Positions 51,708 through 62,033 of a stretch of DNA of 64,000 nucleotides are shown here, one piece after another. The DNA is taken from assembly GCA_016707285.1 (NCBI GenBank), contig JADJIA010000003.1, positions 372,001-436,000 of the forward strand. Direction: 5' to 3'. The notes under the pieces are model-generated. The model did not search any database. It was given only the letters and a program-made list of their open reading frames with translations, and was not told the DNA's origin. Each line of letters begins with the position of its first letter. Position 1 is the first letter of the stretch. Source of the DNA: Ignavibacteriales bacterium (GTDB taxonomy: Bacteria > Bacteroidota > Ignavibacteria > Ignavibacteriales > Ignavibacteriaceae). The translations under genes were made by a program, and so were the position numbers.

Positions 51708-53225
51708 ATGGAATTTACAAGAGCAGCGGGAATTCTTCTTCATCCGACATCCCTTCCGGGGAGGTTTGGAATTGGAGCTTTGGGTCCTGAAGCATATAAT
51801 TTTATCGATTTTTTAACTGCCGCAGGTCAAACCCTGTGGCAGGTGTTTCCTTTGGGCCCAACGGGTTACGGCGATTCACCTTATCAATGTTTTTCTGCAT
51901 TTGCAGGAAACCCGCTGCTTTTGTCACCTCAGGCGCTTGCCGGGCAGGGATTTTTATCGGAAGATGATCTGACAGATGTTCCAGATTTTAATCCAGAATT
52001 CATCGATTTTGGGTGGGTGATTGAATATAAAAAATCACTTTTACTTAAAGCCTTCGAGGGGTTTAAAGGCATTTCCTCAAAAAGTGTTAAAGATTCTTAC
52101 AACAAGTTTTGCAAAAACAATTCAGAATGGCTCGATGATTATGCACTTTTTATGGCAGCGAAAGAATATCACGGTGGCGCCTTATGGACAACCTGGGAAC
52201 ATTCAATTGCTGTAAGGGAGCCAAAAGAATTACCAAAATGGAAGAAAAAACTGTCGGAAGGGATCAATTATCAAAAATTCCTTCAATTTTGTTTCTTTGA
52301 ACAATGGACAAAACTTAAAGCATACGCCAACAAAAACGGAATCAAGGTAATTGGTGATTTGCCGATATTTGTTGCGTATGACAGTGCCGATGTTTGGGCA
52401 AATAAAGAACTTTTTACGGTGGATGAAGCAGGTAAACTGATATGGGTTGCCGGTGTTCCCCCCGATTATTTTTCTGCCACTGGTCAGCTTTGGGGTAATC
52501 CACTCTATCGCTGGGATCAGATGGAAAAAGACGATTTTAAATGGTGGAGAGACAGAATTTCATCACTACTTAAAATTGTTGACATAGCCAGAATTGATCA
52601 TTTCAGAGGGTTTGAAGCCTACTGGCGAATCCCGGGAGATGCACCCACTGCCGTAACGGGTAAGTGGATAAAAGCACCGGGGATGAAGTTTTTTAGAACT
52701 GTTAAAAAATATCTGGGCGACCTTCCCATTATTGCAGAAGATCTTGGTGTAATCACTCCTCCTGTTGAAAAACTCCGTGATACATTTAACTTCCCCGGTA
52801 TAAAGATCATGCAATTTGCATTTGGAACGGGAATGGAATCAAAGTTCCTACCACACAATTACATCAAAAATTGTGTAGTACATACCGGTTCACATGATAA
52901 CGATACTACACGGGGTTATTTTGACTCTGTGAAACATCAGGACAACGACATCTACAAATTCGCTCAGGAATATCTTAATTGTTACAAACATGACAAGATG
53001 GTGGCTGCTGCGATAAAATCAGCATACGCATCTGTAGCGAACACTGTTGTGATACCGATGCAGGATGTTCTGAATCTTGAGACGGGAGCACGGATGAACT
53101 TTCCGGGAAAATTAGGTGGTGGTAACTGGGCGTGGCGAGTGAAGAGGGAATCGTTTCAGAGTGATCTGGCAGCCTATTATAACTATATGACAAAAATTTA
53201 CGAGCGGCCCAAACCCGCTGTTTAA
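51708..53225 (+). CDS. malQ: 4-alpha-glucanotransferase
   Basis: 505 residues, family GH77 length. GILLHPTSLPGRFGIGALG at the start, ARIDHFRGFEAYW (catalytic Asp near 300), IIAEDLGVITPPVEKLRD (acid/base Glu near 345) and HTGSHDNDTTRGYF (third acid near 395) are all present. It rearranges alpha-1,4-glucan chains in glycogen or maltodextrin use. It starts 19 nt after the cargo gene. Confidence 0.96.
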   Translation: MEFTRAAGILLHPTSLPGRFGIGALGPEAYNFIDFLTAAGQTLWQVFPLGPTGYGDSPYQCFSAFAGNPLLLSPQALAGQGFLSEDDLTDVPDFNPEFIDFGWVIEYKKSLLLKAFEGFKGISSKSVKDSYNKFCKNNSEWLDDYALFMAAKEYHGGALWTTWEHSIAVREPKELPKWKKKLSEGINYQKFLQFCFFEQWTKLKAYANKNGIKVIGDLPIFVAYDSADVWANKELFTVDEAGKLIWVAGVPPDYFSATGQLWGNPLYRWDQMEKDDFKWWRDRISSLLKIVDIARIDHFRGFEAYWRIPGDAPTAVTGKWIKAPGMKFFRTVKKYLGDLPIIAEDLGVITPPVEKLRDTFNFPGIKIMQFAFGTGMESKFLPHNYIKNCVVHTGSHDNDTTRGYFDSVKHQDNDIYKFAQEYLNCYKHDKMVAAAIKSAYASVANTVVIPMQDVLNLETGARMNFPGKLGGGNWAWRVKRESFQSDLAAYYNYMTKIYERPKPAV

Positions 53226-53245
53226 TAGAAAAAAAGGAAACTCAA

Positions 53246-53725
53246 ATGGGTATGTTTGATAAAATTTTCAAGAAAAAATTTGAGAATAAAGAACGAACTC
53301 TTGACAGGAACGATCCAGTTTACAGGAACAATTTAAAAATTGCAACTGCAGCTCTTTTAGTTCTTATGGCTCATGCAGATGACCAGTTCACAGACCTGGA
53401 GCACACAAAAATTACTTTTCTTCTGAAAAAGAGATTTGGTATTCAGGATGCTGAGGTGGAAGCTTTGCTCATCGAATGTAAAGATCAGATAATTCCCGAG
53501 ACACAGGTTCAGGAAACACTTAAATTCATAGACAAAAATTTCTACTTCGACGAAAAATACGATTTGATGAAGTATCTTTATATGCTTATGCTGGCAGATA
53601 TGGATCTCAGCGTACATGAAGTAAAATTGTTTACAAAAATTTCAGTTGCACTGGGAATTAATAAACTTGCTCTTGAAACCATCAAAAAGGATGTCGAGAG
53701 AGAAAATGACAATTATCACCCGTGA
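53246..53725 (+). CDS. TerB-like helical protein
   Basis: 159 residues, with ALLVLMAHADDQFTDLEHTK, then KYLYMLMLADMDLSVHEVKL, the paired acidic motifs of the TerB fold. It resembles the 30765-31202 protein. It is 20 nt after malQ, so it may be co-transcribed, but its role is not clear. Confidence 0.75.
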   Translation: MGMFDKIFKKKFENKERTLDRNDPVYRNNLKIATAALLVLMAHADDQFTDLEHTKITFLLKKRFGIQDAEVEALLIECKDQIIPETQVQETLKFIDKNFYFDEKYDLMKYLYMLMLADMDLSVHEVKLFTKISVALGINKLALETIKKDVERENDNYHP

Positions 53726-53795
53726 TCAAAAATAAGTCGTTTTCTATTTCGCCCCTGCTTTTGGAGATGAAAAAAAGAACAAAACATTGATACGG

Positions 53796-54869
53796 ATGGT
53801 TGGAGCCCTGGTAATTTTCCTTTTTCTCATCCTCTCCGGATGTGAAAATGTAAATGCACCGGAACTTCCAAATTCCGTTGATGAGGCATTCTTCATCAAA
53901 GGTGCCGACCTTTCCATGCTCCCTCAGATTGAAGCTGCGGGGACTGTGTTGTTCAACGCCGATTCCCTCTCCGAGCCGATGCTCACAACCCTTAAAGCAG
54001 CCGGAGTGAATACAGTAAGGCTTCGACTGTGGAAAGACCCCTCAAGCCCCGGACACGATTTTTCAACGGTAAAATATTTTTCGCAAAGGTTAAAAAACGA
54101 GGGATTTAAGGTTTGGTTAACAGTCCATTTTTCTGACACCTGGGCTGATCCCGGAAATCAGGCGATGCCTAAAAAATGGGAAAATGTTTGGAATTACAGT
54201 GCTATACTCGATTCAGTTTATGCCTATTCATCTGAAATAGCTCGAGAGATTAAACCGGACTTTGTGCAAATCGGAAATGAAATAAATAGTGGATTTCTTT
54301 TCCCGTATGGCGACCGTTTTAGATATTTGAATAAGTTTATCGAGCTTTTAGATACAGCTTCAAGTGCTGTAAGAACATTCTCTCCACAAAGCAAAATCAT
54401 TCTTCATGCTGCCGGGATTCTTTATGTCTCCACACTTTATGAATCATTGAGAAGTGTTGATTACGATATAATTGGACTTTCTTATTACCCGATGTGGCAC
54501 GGAAAACCGGTTGACACCCTTAGTACAATAATCTCAGGGCTTAACAGCAAATTTCGGAAGCCTGTTGTTATTGCCGAAACTTCTTATCCATTTACACTTG
54601 GTTGGAACGACTATACTCACAATGTTGTCGGTACAATCAACCAACTTCATGATGGCTATCCCGCCACCCCCGATGGACAATATCAATTCCTTAAAAAAAT
54701 GTTTTCAGAGGTTCGTGCTTCCACCGGAGGAATCGGAGTTTGTTACTGGGGAGGGGAGTGGGTTTCATTCCGGGGACCAACAGCAACCGATGGTTCTTCT
54801 TACGAAAACCAGGCATTCTACGATTTTGAATTTAAGGCACTTCCTGTTATAAAAGCATTTGGTGAATAA
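53796..54869 (+). CDS. GH53 arabinogalactan endo-beta-1,4-galactanase, lipoprotein
   Basis: 357 residues from the ATG at 53796; an in-frame TTG at 53787 is possible. LILSGCENV is a lipobox, so the enzyme is lipid-anchored. The TIM barrel has IKGADLSMLPQIEAAG at the start, VQIGNEINSGFLFPYGD (acid/base Glu) and VVIAETSYPFTLGW (nucleophile Glu), the family 53 catalytic pair. It cleaves beta-1,4-galactans in pectin side chains or arabinogalactan. A tempting better start at 53767 is closed by a stop in its frame. Confidence 0.9.
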   Translation: MVGALVIFLFLILSGCENVNAPELPNSVDEAFFIKGADLSMLPQIEAAGTVLFNADSLSEPMLTTLKAAGVNTVRLRLWKDPSSPGHDFSTVKYFSQRLKNEGFKVWLTVHFSDTWADPGNQAMPKKWENVWNYSAILDSVYAYSSEIAREIKPDFVQIGNEINSGFLFPYGDRFRYLNKFIELLDTASSAVRTFSPQSKIILHAAGILYVSTLYESLRSVDYDIIGLSYYPMWHGKPVDTLSTIISGLNSKFRKPVVIAETSYPFTLGWNDYTHNVVGTINQLHDGYPATPDGQYQFLKKMFSEVRASTGGIGVCYWGGEWVSFRGPTATDGSSYENQAFYDFEFKALPVIKAFGE

Positions 54870-54971
54870 TATATAACCTTCTGTTTTCACATCTTTTTAA
54901 AATATACTGACCCGGTATTAAATTGAACTAATTTGAACCACACTTGTGTTTAAACTTACGGAGGTAAAAAA

Positions 54972-55088
54972 ATGAAAAAATATATATCAATAATTGTATC
55001 TGTTTTAATCGTTGTCACAGTTGTAACATTTGCCGCAATAAAAATGGTGAAGCATCTGCAGAAAATCGTTCAGAAACCAAAGAAGTGA
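54972..55088 (+). pseudogene. N-terminal signal segment of the glutathione peroxidase gene, separated by a frameshift
   Basis: ATG 54972 follows GGAGGTAAAAAA, a strong ribosome binding site, and codes for a signal-anchor helix (MKKYISIIVSVLIVVTVVTF) but stops after 38 residues. One extra A in the run ATAAAAATGG near 55040 would restore KNGEASAENRSETKEVKNMA and fuse it with the peroxidase. So the natural protein may be an exported peroxidase; otherwise ribosomal slippage or sequence error must be invoked. Confidence 0.6.
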
Positions 55089-55093
55089 AAAAC

Positions 55094-55579
55094 ATGGCGA
55101 AGAAGATTGGCGATTTTAAGGTTAAAGATATCGACGGGAAAGAAGTTGATCTCTCAATCTACGAAGGTAAAGTTGTTTTGATTGTGAATGTCGCAAGCAA
55201 ATGTGGTTATACAAAACAGTATAACGGTCTTGAAGCAATTTACAATAAATACAAAGATCAGGGTTTGGTAATTCTTGGTTTCCCATGCAACGATTTTGGC
55301 GGACAAGAACCCGGAACCAACGATGAAATTAAAGAATTTTGTTCAACCAAATTTTCTGTTACTTTCCCAATGATGGATAAAGTCTCAGTGCTTGGTGAAA
55401 ACAAAACACCGTTGTTTGCTTACCTGACAGATAATTCTGTTACCGGAACCAAAGATATAAAATGGAATTTTGAGAAGTTTCTCATCAATAAAAAAGGTGA
55501 GATAGTTGAAAGGTTTGTCAGCAAAGATGAACCCGAAGGCGAGAAAATTACGAAGGCGATAGAAGCTCAGCTGAAATAA
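55094..55579 (+). CDS. Glutathione peroxidase-like thiol peroxidase
   Basis: 161 residues from the ATG at 55094. NVASKCGYT with Cys37 is the active site, FPCNDFGGQEPG carries Gln, and DIKWNFEKFLI carries Trp; together they form the family triad. It is a Cys-type (non-seleno) enzyme that probably uses thioredoxin. Upstream in another frame is a signal-anchor segment (54972-55088), so the real protein may be exported. Starts without a clear ribosome binding site, which supports the frameshift idea. Confidence 0.9.
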   Translation: MAKKIGDFKVKDIDGKEVDLSIYEGKVVLIVNVASKCGYTKQYNGLEAIYNKYKDQGLVILGFPCNDFGGQEPGTNDEIKEFCSTKFSVTFPMMDKVSVLGENKTPLFAYLTDNSVTGTKDIKWNFEKFLINKKGEIVERFVSKDEPEGEKITKAIEAQLK

Positions 55580-55677
55580 GAACTTCAGAACTTCAGAGCT
55601 TCAGAACTTCAGAACTTCAGTATATATTGCCTATGAGTCACTGAAGTTCCGGGGTTCTGAGGTTCCGCAGTACTTCT
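55580..55677. repeat. Inverted pair of 8-bp arrays (AACTTCAG)
   Basis: 55580-55620 carries AACTTCAG units; about 19 nt further, 55641-55677 carries the reverse orientation (CTGAAGTTCCGGGGTTCTGA). It lies between the convergent peroxidase and glycosyltransferase genes and encodes the last 12 or so residues (VLRNLRTPELQ) of the latter. Same unit as at 5992 and 32021. Confidence 0.85.
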
Positions 55678-56783
55678 GCCACAGTTTTGGTGAAATCGTG
55701 TTGGGAAAGTGCCCAGGTTTGGGCATTTTCCCCTTTTAATTTTGTTTCAGAGGGGTTATTAAGAAGATATCGAATTGCTTCTGCAATTGATTGAGATGAT
55801 CCCGGGGTTACAAGCAGACCCCTTTCATCATTTCCGATTTGTTCTGTTGTTCCACCCGCATTTGTCCCTATTACAGGGAGCCCCATCAACATTGCATCAA
55901 TAACTGAAAGAGAATACATCTCATTGTGAGTTGGCAATACAAAGACATCCATTCCGTTTAAGTAAGTGATATAATCTTTTTGGAAAGGGATGAGTTTAAA
56001 CAGATCGCTGTTTTCTTTTGCTAATTGAATCAGCTTCGAGTGTAATTTTTCTGCCTGTTCTTCATAAACAATTGTTCCATTCTCGTCGATACTTTTTACA
56101 GTGGGTTCACCCATCATCCAAAATTCGACTCTTGATTTTTCCCCGGGAGACAGATGATGGATGCAATCTGCAAAAATATCAATTCCCTTGCCTTTGTCGA
56201 TTCTGCTCATGGCTGCGATAACAAGTTTATCATCAGGAGTATTCATCATTTTACGGATTCTCTTCCTGGTCTCTTCCGATCTCACATAGTTATTTATGTG
56301 CCTGCCATATCTAATCAGTTTTACAGTTCCCTGAGGAACCGGAAGATAGTTTTCACATTCTTTTTTACTGAACTCTGATGAAGTGATTAAAACATCAACT
56401 CTGCCATAAACAAATCTGTGGATCAAATCTTTTTTGGGACCGGTTCCCATATAGATGCCGTGAACATGCTTGATCCCTGAGAATAATTTGATCAATGAGC
56501 CGGTAAAAACATCGTTTCTGGAGTGGGAATAGAGGGTTGTAATTTTGTTTTTTTTAATGAATGAAGAGAGTCGGAACACTTCATTAAATGAAAATTTGGT
56601 ATTTGTTGAAGTGTGGATTACTGGGATGTTCCATTTTTTACAGGTAGTGTCGATTACCGAATGTTTTCTGCACAGGACATAATTTTCAACACCGGCTTTT
56701 TGTAATTCAACAATCAGATCACAGACATAAAGCTCCCTGCCACCGCGGGCAGAAGAGTTGAGGAGGTGAAGCAGTTTGATCAT
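55638..56783 (-). CDS. GT4-type glycosyltransferase
   Basis: 381 residues. LLNSSARGGRELYVCDLIVE at the N-terminus, then VFVLPTHNEMYSLSVIDAML followed by GLPVIGTNAGGTTEQI is the classic GT-B E-x7-E region of retaining family 4 enzymes. It has no membrane helices. Donor and acceptor are unknown; lipopolysaccharide or capsule assembly is likely. Its last residues come from the repeat array at 55641-55677, so the native end may have been lost. It starts 5 nt after the coiled-coil gene, probably in one operon. Confidence 0.88.
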   Translation of the reverse strand: MIKLLHLLNSSARGGRELYVCDLIVELQKAGVENYVLCRKHSVIDTTCKKWNIPVIHTSTNTKFSFNEVFRLSSFIKKNKITTLYSHSRNDVFTGSLIKLFSGIKHVHGIYMGTGPKKDLIHRFVYGRVDVLITSSEFSKKECENYLPVPQGTVKLIRYGRHINNYVRSEETRKRIRKMMNTPDDKLVIAAMSRIDKGKGIDIFADCIHHLSPGEKSRVEFWMMGEPTVKSIDENGTIVYEEQAEKLHSKLIQLAKENSDLFKLIPFQKDYITYLNGMDVFVLPTHNEMYSLSVIDAMLMGLPVIGTNAGGTTEQIGNDERGLLVTPGSSQSIAEAIRYLLNNPSETKLKGENAQTWALSQHDFTKTVAEVLRNLRTPELQ

Positions 56784-56788
56784 GGTGC

Positions 56789-58731
56789 CTAAACCGGCAA
56801 ATATTTTTTCAGTTCAGTTAGAATGATATCAGAGGAGAAGGGTTTGTAAAGAATATTGGTTGCGCCGGCTTCCAAAGCAAGAGCCGAGAGTCGTTCATCG
56901 GGAGCTTCGAGCACAGCAAAGATCGGGATTGTTTTGTAAACATTTGAAGAGCGCATTCTTTCGATAATCTCGAGGGGTGCCATTCCGGGGAGGTCCATAT
57001 CAAAAAACGCCAGGTCGTAGGGTTCCGATTTTAGAGAATCAAAAGCCGAAGTGCCACTTTCAGCGGTGGTAAGTTCAACATTACTGTTAACAAAAATTTT
57101 GGCCATTTCTCGTCAATACCAAGGCGATCGTTATCTGCATAAAGAGCTTTAATCAAATCATCGTTGATTGCAGTCTCTTTTTTGGCTATTAAGGGAGCGC
57201 TCGATTCTTCCTGATAATCCTCTTCCTCCTCTTCTCTTACTTTTTCTCTTCGTGCGGATTCCTGACGCGCTTTTCTGATCTTGATGATTTCGCTGAATTT
57301 TTTTCTTATTGCACTAAGTGTATCCTGGAGAGCTTCAACATCTTCCTGTGAGTTCGACAGATCATTACTCAGTGATCGTTGTAAGTCAAGAATCTGTTTT
57401 AGATCGGTTTCATATTCATCACGAATTGCTTCGAGGAAGAAAGTTCGCGGTCAGTATCCTTCAATTTCCTGGATCTAAGTTCGAAAAGTCCTTTGAGGTT
57501 TACTGCTTCTATTTTTTTGCCCTGGATATGCTCAACAAGCTGTTGATATTCCTCGTAGCTGGAAGAATAAGCTTTGCTCTTTTCAGCGAGTTGTTGATTT
57601 AATCGTGTAATATTTTCAATGATGGCTTCTTTTGAACCTGTGAGCCCCTGAATGGAGCCTTTAATCTGTTCAAGCAATCCTGAAGTGATTTGCCTTTCAT
57701 CGTTGAGGCGATCAACCTGTCTGTTGAGTGACTGAACTTCCGTGTCGAGCGACGAAGCTTTTGATGAAAGTGATTCAACTTTTCTGTTGAGTGAAGTGGC
57801 TTCATCAAGAAGATTATCTCTCTCAATTTTCACCATTTCAAGTTTTTTCTCGTTAGTATCGAGTTCTTGAATCAGTTCGTCAACGGCAGCTGCGAGTTTG
57901 GAATATCTTATTTTTGATTCGTTAAGGTCTCTTTCAACGATTGAAAGTTGGTTTTGTCGGGTTGTAATGGCTTCTTCGAGTTCCTGTTTCATTTTGATCA
58001 GGTCTCGTTCTACCGAAATTCTTTCCTGGATAACATGCTGCTCAAACGAAGCTCTTTGTGCAAGCATATCATTTCTCATCCTGTTGATATCTTCGCTAAG
58101 TTTTTCTTGATTTGTTCAAGGTCACGGAGTTCAAAATCAAGTTCGGCTCTCTCTTTTAAAATATCCTGAACTTTTTCATAAACTTCATCATAACGAACTT
58201 TTAATACTTCAAGGTTACTATATTTTTCCTTGTTGTATTTTATTTCCTCAAGTTCTTTTGTAATCTTACAAGATTTTCTTTTTTGGTTGATTCTTCTTCT
58301 CTTAGTCCGGTAATTCCTTTATCATACTCTTCATAAGCAACTTTTGTTACTTCCAAGTTTTCTCATCAGTTCTGAAAGTTCAAGTGCTGTTGCTTCAATC
58401 AAGCTCTTTTGGTAACCAACTCGCCTTCGTAATTTTCAACAAGTTCTGCTTTATTATGATAATCGTCGAGTAGCTCGGAATGAGATTCTTCGATCTTTTT
58501 AAGTTCACTTTGTTTTGAATAAACAAGGATGGAGAGGTCAGATTCTTCGTTTCTTAGATCAGCAAGTTTTGTGGTCAGAGAGGAAATTTCACGGTTTTTG
58601 GATTCTATTTCGTATGCAAGTGAGGTATAATCGCCACCTGCAGCCACGAGCTGGTTGTAATTGCGATCGAGTTCCTCATATTTCGCGAGGAGTTCTTCAA
58701 ATTCTTTTTTGTAATTTCTAAAGAGACTCAA
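56789..58731 (-). pseudogene. Long coiled-coil protein with C-terminal REC domain, broken by at least six frameshifts
   Basis: Piecing frames together gives about 640 residues. It begins MSLFRNYKKEFEELLAKYEE at 58731, continues as heptad coiled coil (LEVTKVAYEEYDKGITGL; KITKELEEIKYNKEKYSNLE; LNRKVESLSSKASSLDTEVQ), has an acidic hinge (REEEEEDYQEESSAP) and ends in a response-regulator receiver domain (DLAFFDMDLPGM with phosphoacceptor Asp; YADNDRLG as acid pocket; LYKPFSSD). Frame changes occur near 58400, 58360, 58268, 58103, 57433 and 57107, mostly at A-runs. A coiled coil ending in a REC suggests a structural or signalling protein (polarity-like). Either a pseudogene or a run of base-calling errors. 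Confidence 0.75.
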
Positions 58732-58796
58732 ACTGTTAGATATTTTTCGTTAATGTCTGAAAATGAAACTTTCCTGCCGGGGAAAATACGCAGTAC

Positions 58797-59276
58797 TCAT
58801 TTTTTATATTTGGCAACAAATTCCAGGAATTTCTCTTTTGAATAAGATTTACCATCCTCAAGGTCACCTGTATTTTGGGAGACAATAAGACTACCGTCAT
58901 TCTCCAGCACAAAAAAGTGGGGATAACCCTCAATTGCCGGGAATTTACCGAGGAATTCTTCGTTTTTATTTTCCTTGCTGTAATTCACTTTCAAAATCAC
59001 AAAAGCAGAAGTGAGGGATGATTTTACATCCTCGTTTGTCTCAATAAATTCATCTATTCTATGACACCAAATGCACCACTCACCCCCACATCAAGGAGAA
59101 TTCTTTTATTCAGCGGTGGCAGTTTTTACTGCAGTTTTAAGGTCTTCTGAAGGGTTTTTTGTTGGATCAAATTTCTCTCTGTTTACATTACCACTCTGGG
59201 CAAAAACTGACATTCCCACAAAAACTGCGAGAAGCATTAAGTATTTGAAATAACAGATCCATTTCGATGTGCACAT
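58797..59276 (-). pseudogene. Exported thioredoxin-like protein, broken by two frameshifts
   Basis: From the ATG at 59276 a signal peptide (YFKYLMLLAVFVGMSVFAQ) and a first stretch run to a stop near 59103. Two single-base corrections, near 59100 (an extra base in GAATAAAAG) and near 59088 (a G lost from a G-run), restore KRILLDVGGEWCIWCHRIDE, giving a CIWC redox motif, and the frame then continues through GYPHFFVLENDG to FVAKYKK. It would be a periplasmic thiol-disulfide protein. Same caveat as for the upstream gene. Confidence 0.75.
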
Positions 59277-59374
59277 AGTTCACCAATTTTTTAATTCATC
59301 ATACCAATTTATGAAAAAATACGCATAATTGAAACAAAATTAATACGGAGTAATACTACTTCGTTGCTTCGAGA

Positions 59375-61132
59375 CTATTTGAGGAATATCATTTTTTTAA
59401 TATCCGTATAAACCGGCAGGCCTGATGGAGAGATTACATTCAATTTATAGAGATAAATTCCACTCGATAATCCTTCACCATTGAAATATGATTCATAATA
59501 TCCGGCTGAAAGGGACTCTTCTCTTAATTCTTTTATCTTTTCTCCTGTTAGAGTATATACGGTCAATTGTACACGACCCTCCTCCTTCAGTCTGAATCCA
59601 ATTACTGTTCCGGGATTAAATGGATTTGGATAATTCTGAAATAGTCTGTAGTCCATTGAAACTTCATGACCCTCTCCTTTTACACCCACAGGAACTATCC
59701 TGATCTCTTCACTTGCATCTGATATGTTTCCCTGATTGTCCTCTGACTTAAAGGATATGTAATAACTTCCGCTGAATCCGGGTATTATCTTTGTGAATGT
59801 TGTATCTGTTGTTGTTCCAATCAGATGTGTCGAGTCGGCATTAAATCCCTGAGTTGTATCACCATAAACCAGATAATGTTTAAAATCGCTTTCATGGTTC
59901 CTTTTCCAGTTCAGTTGTGTGGTGTCACCTGTTACAGTTGCAGTTATTCCTCTTGGTTCCAATGGTGCAAGATCAAGATATGGATAAGTTGTCCCATAAG
60001 GACCTCCATACAATCCAATATCACTTCTTGTGCCGTCTTTATCTTTGACAAGTGTATCTCCGGCATCTATCAGAGGTGAGTATTCTTGAAGGTGGTAGTC
60101 CTTCTCTTCGTTCACAAACATTGGAAAACGGATTAGATTGGAAATTGAATCTACTACACTGCCATTATCAGTCTTATAGTGTCTGCCGTTATTCCAAAAG
60201 TTGTTAAACCTTAAAGGGGCGTTTCCGTAAAAACCATAATAACCCCCACCTGAGATGTGATTGTTAAATATATCACGGTAGGTTGATGTTCCATTTGTTC
60301 TGATGGCAATTCCAAAGTTTCCCGTTAACAGATTATTTTTGATGGTATCAGGACCTACTTCAATTCCATAAGTATCTAAGTCTATATTGGTCTTATATAA
60401 ACTCATCACGATATTATTGTAAATCCTTGCAGGATTACTGATCATTTCTGTTAATTGTAAATTTCATAAAGTAGGAAAAATGTAAGATCTGATACCAATG
60501 CATTATCGTACTATACTACAAAAACTTCCTATTTGCATGATAAGGAGGATTCTGAGGCACAGGAAATTATTATAGATTTTAACATTATTCAAACTCGTTG
60601 TTATTCCCTGTTTGCATGAATCTACTATGCTATTTGATACATAGTTTGTATCTGCAAGTAAATTGCAGAACCCTGATACAAACTAATCCTAAAAAGAAAT
60701 TGCTAAACTTAACATTATTAATCCATACATTTAAATTCTCGTTTGGCTGTCTTGAGGCATAAATTCCGTTCTTTAAAAGCTTATTTCCATGCTATAACCT
60801 TCAACTTTTAGATTCGATCTCACCCTGATCTTTTAGCATCTTTATTGCTTAAATGAATCTGGAATTAACTTTATAGTTGTATTCTCCCATCCCATTCCAA
60901 TTAATGTAACCCTCGGTTGAAAACGGACTATTCCGGTAAATACCTTTTCCAACAATGATTGTGTCTCCTTGTATCGACAGACTCATAGCCTTCATGATAC
61001 TGTCTGCTGCCGTCTCCCAACTTGTGTAGGGTGGGGTACTCGTACCGGTTTTACTCACATAACGCCTCTCTGCAAAGTTTTCGGCACCAAAAACAATCAG
61101 AAAAATTAAGATTATGGGCAACCTTTTCTCAT
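59375..61132 (-). pseudogene. Type IX-secreted right-handed beta-helix protein, many frameshifts
   Basis: The N-terminal part (61132 to about 60849) reads, after one A added in AGAAAAGG, as signal peptide MRKRLPIILIFLIVFGAEN, then RRYVSKTGTSTPPYTSWETA and GDTIIVGKGIYRN, the start of a beta-helix. In 60446-60848 short beta-helix-like stretches (YVSNSIVDSCKQGITTSLNN) appear in changing frames. The C-terminal 356 residues (from 60445) are open: GIAIRTNGTSTYRDIFNNHI, a fibronectin-like segment and a sorting domain (FQNYPNPFNPGTVIGFRLKE to IKKMIFLK). Polysaccharide-binding or lyase-like function is possible. The degree of breakage is highest here. Confidence 0.7.
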
Positions 61133-61157
61133 GATCTTCTCCCTCATTTCAATAATA

Positions 61158-62024
61158 TCATTTTTTTGAAAGAAATTTAACGGGTGAACTGATGGAATCA
61201 AGCAGATTTTGTACTGTTTTGATGGGATGAAAACTGTCTATTACACGAGGTTCATTGAGTGTTATCAAATATTTTTGATCGGGGTGTAAAGAATTAAATT
61301 CTGCCATATAATATTTTAACGATAAATCCCGATGGAAAGTCTCACGAATAAAATACGCTTCCCAAATATCTTCATCATATACTTCGATATAATCGAGGAC
61401 CAGTTCTGCATTACCAAGCCAGACGATCCTGAATTCTATCTTTGTATTAATGTCATAAATAATATTCTCAGTGGTAATAGCAGCCGGGGGTGAAATCAAG
61501 TCGCCTGCACCAAGTGTGGCAAGTGGTGGGAAATCGTAATCATATACCACTATAAAATCTTTGAAAGTTTCCGTAAGCATCTGTTGTGTCACGAGTTTAC
61601 TGTTGAGCAACACGGAATCGGAGGGTGTTTTTTTTACAATTTGTAAATAACAAACATCATCACCCCCGCCAATAACCTGCCCTTTTTTTAACCTGAAACT
61701 TACTTTATAGGTTATCCGGTTGTTTTGGTTATACTTATTTGAGTAAACATATTTTTGATATTGTGAATAGTTTGGGCCATTGATAAAAACTGAGCCTGCT
61801 TTTACTGTATCGATACCTGTTGAGGTTGTTGTACCAACAAATTCACCAAACTGCTTTTTTAATCCAACTGAGGAGGGAGTCCCGGGGACAGGGGTACCAA
61901 CAGGTGACCATTTGGTGTATAATGCATTTGTGAAAAAATATACCCAATCGACCTTTTCAACACCCTGTGAAAACAGGCTGCCGGTTAACATTAATCCTGC
62001 CAAGAGTAAAAGTTTTATTTTCAT
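61158..62024 (-). CDS. Exported protein of unknown function
   Basis: 288 residues from the ATG at 62024. A signal peptide ends LFSQG. The rest has beta-rich segments (KVSFRLKKGQVIGGGDDVCY, TKIEFRIVWLGNAELVLDYI) like a galactose-binding/jelly-roll domain followed by an acidic YIEVYDEDIWEAYFIRE. Its last residues KFLSKK are followed by seven A; one more A would add MILLK, a typical sorting-domain end, but the preceding residues do not look like one. Function unknown. Confidence 0.6.
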   Translation of the reverse strand: MKIKLLLLAGLMLTGSLFSQGVEKVDWVYFFTNALYTKWSPVGTPVPGTPSSVGLKKQFGEFVGTTTSTGIDTVKAGSVFINGPNYSQYQKYVYSNKYNQNNRITYKVSFRLKKGQVIGGGDDVCYLQIVKKTPSDSVLLNSKLVTQQMLTETFKDFIVVYDYDFPPLATLGAGDLISPPAAITTENIIYDINTKIEFRIVWLGNAELVLDYIEVYDEDIWEAYFIRETFHRDLSLKYYMAEFNSLHPDQKYLITLNEPRVIDSFHPIKTVQNLLDSISSPVKFLSKK

Positions 62025-62033
62025 TTGAGTCAC

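Noticed and set aside
61144..61167. Sorting-domain end (KKMILLK) on the 61158 gene after adding one A
   Set aside because: The residues before it do not resemble a sorting domain, so the match may be chance; noted only in the feature.
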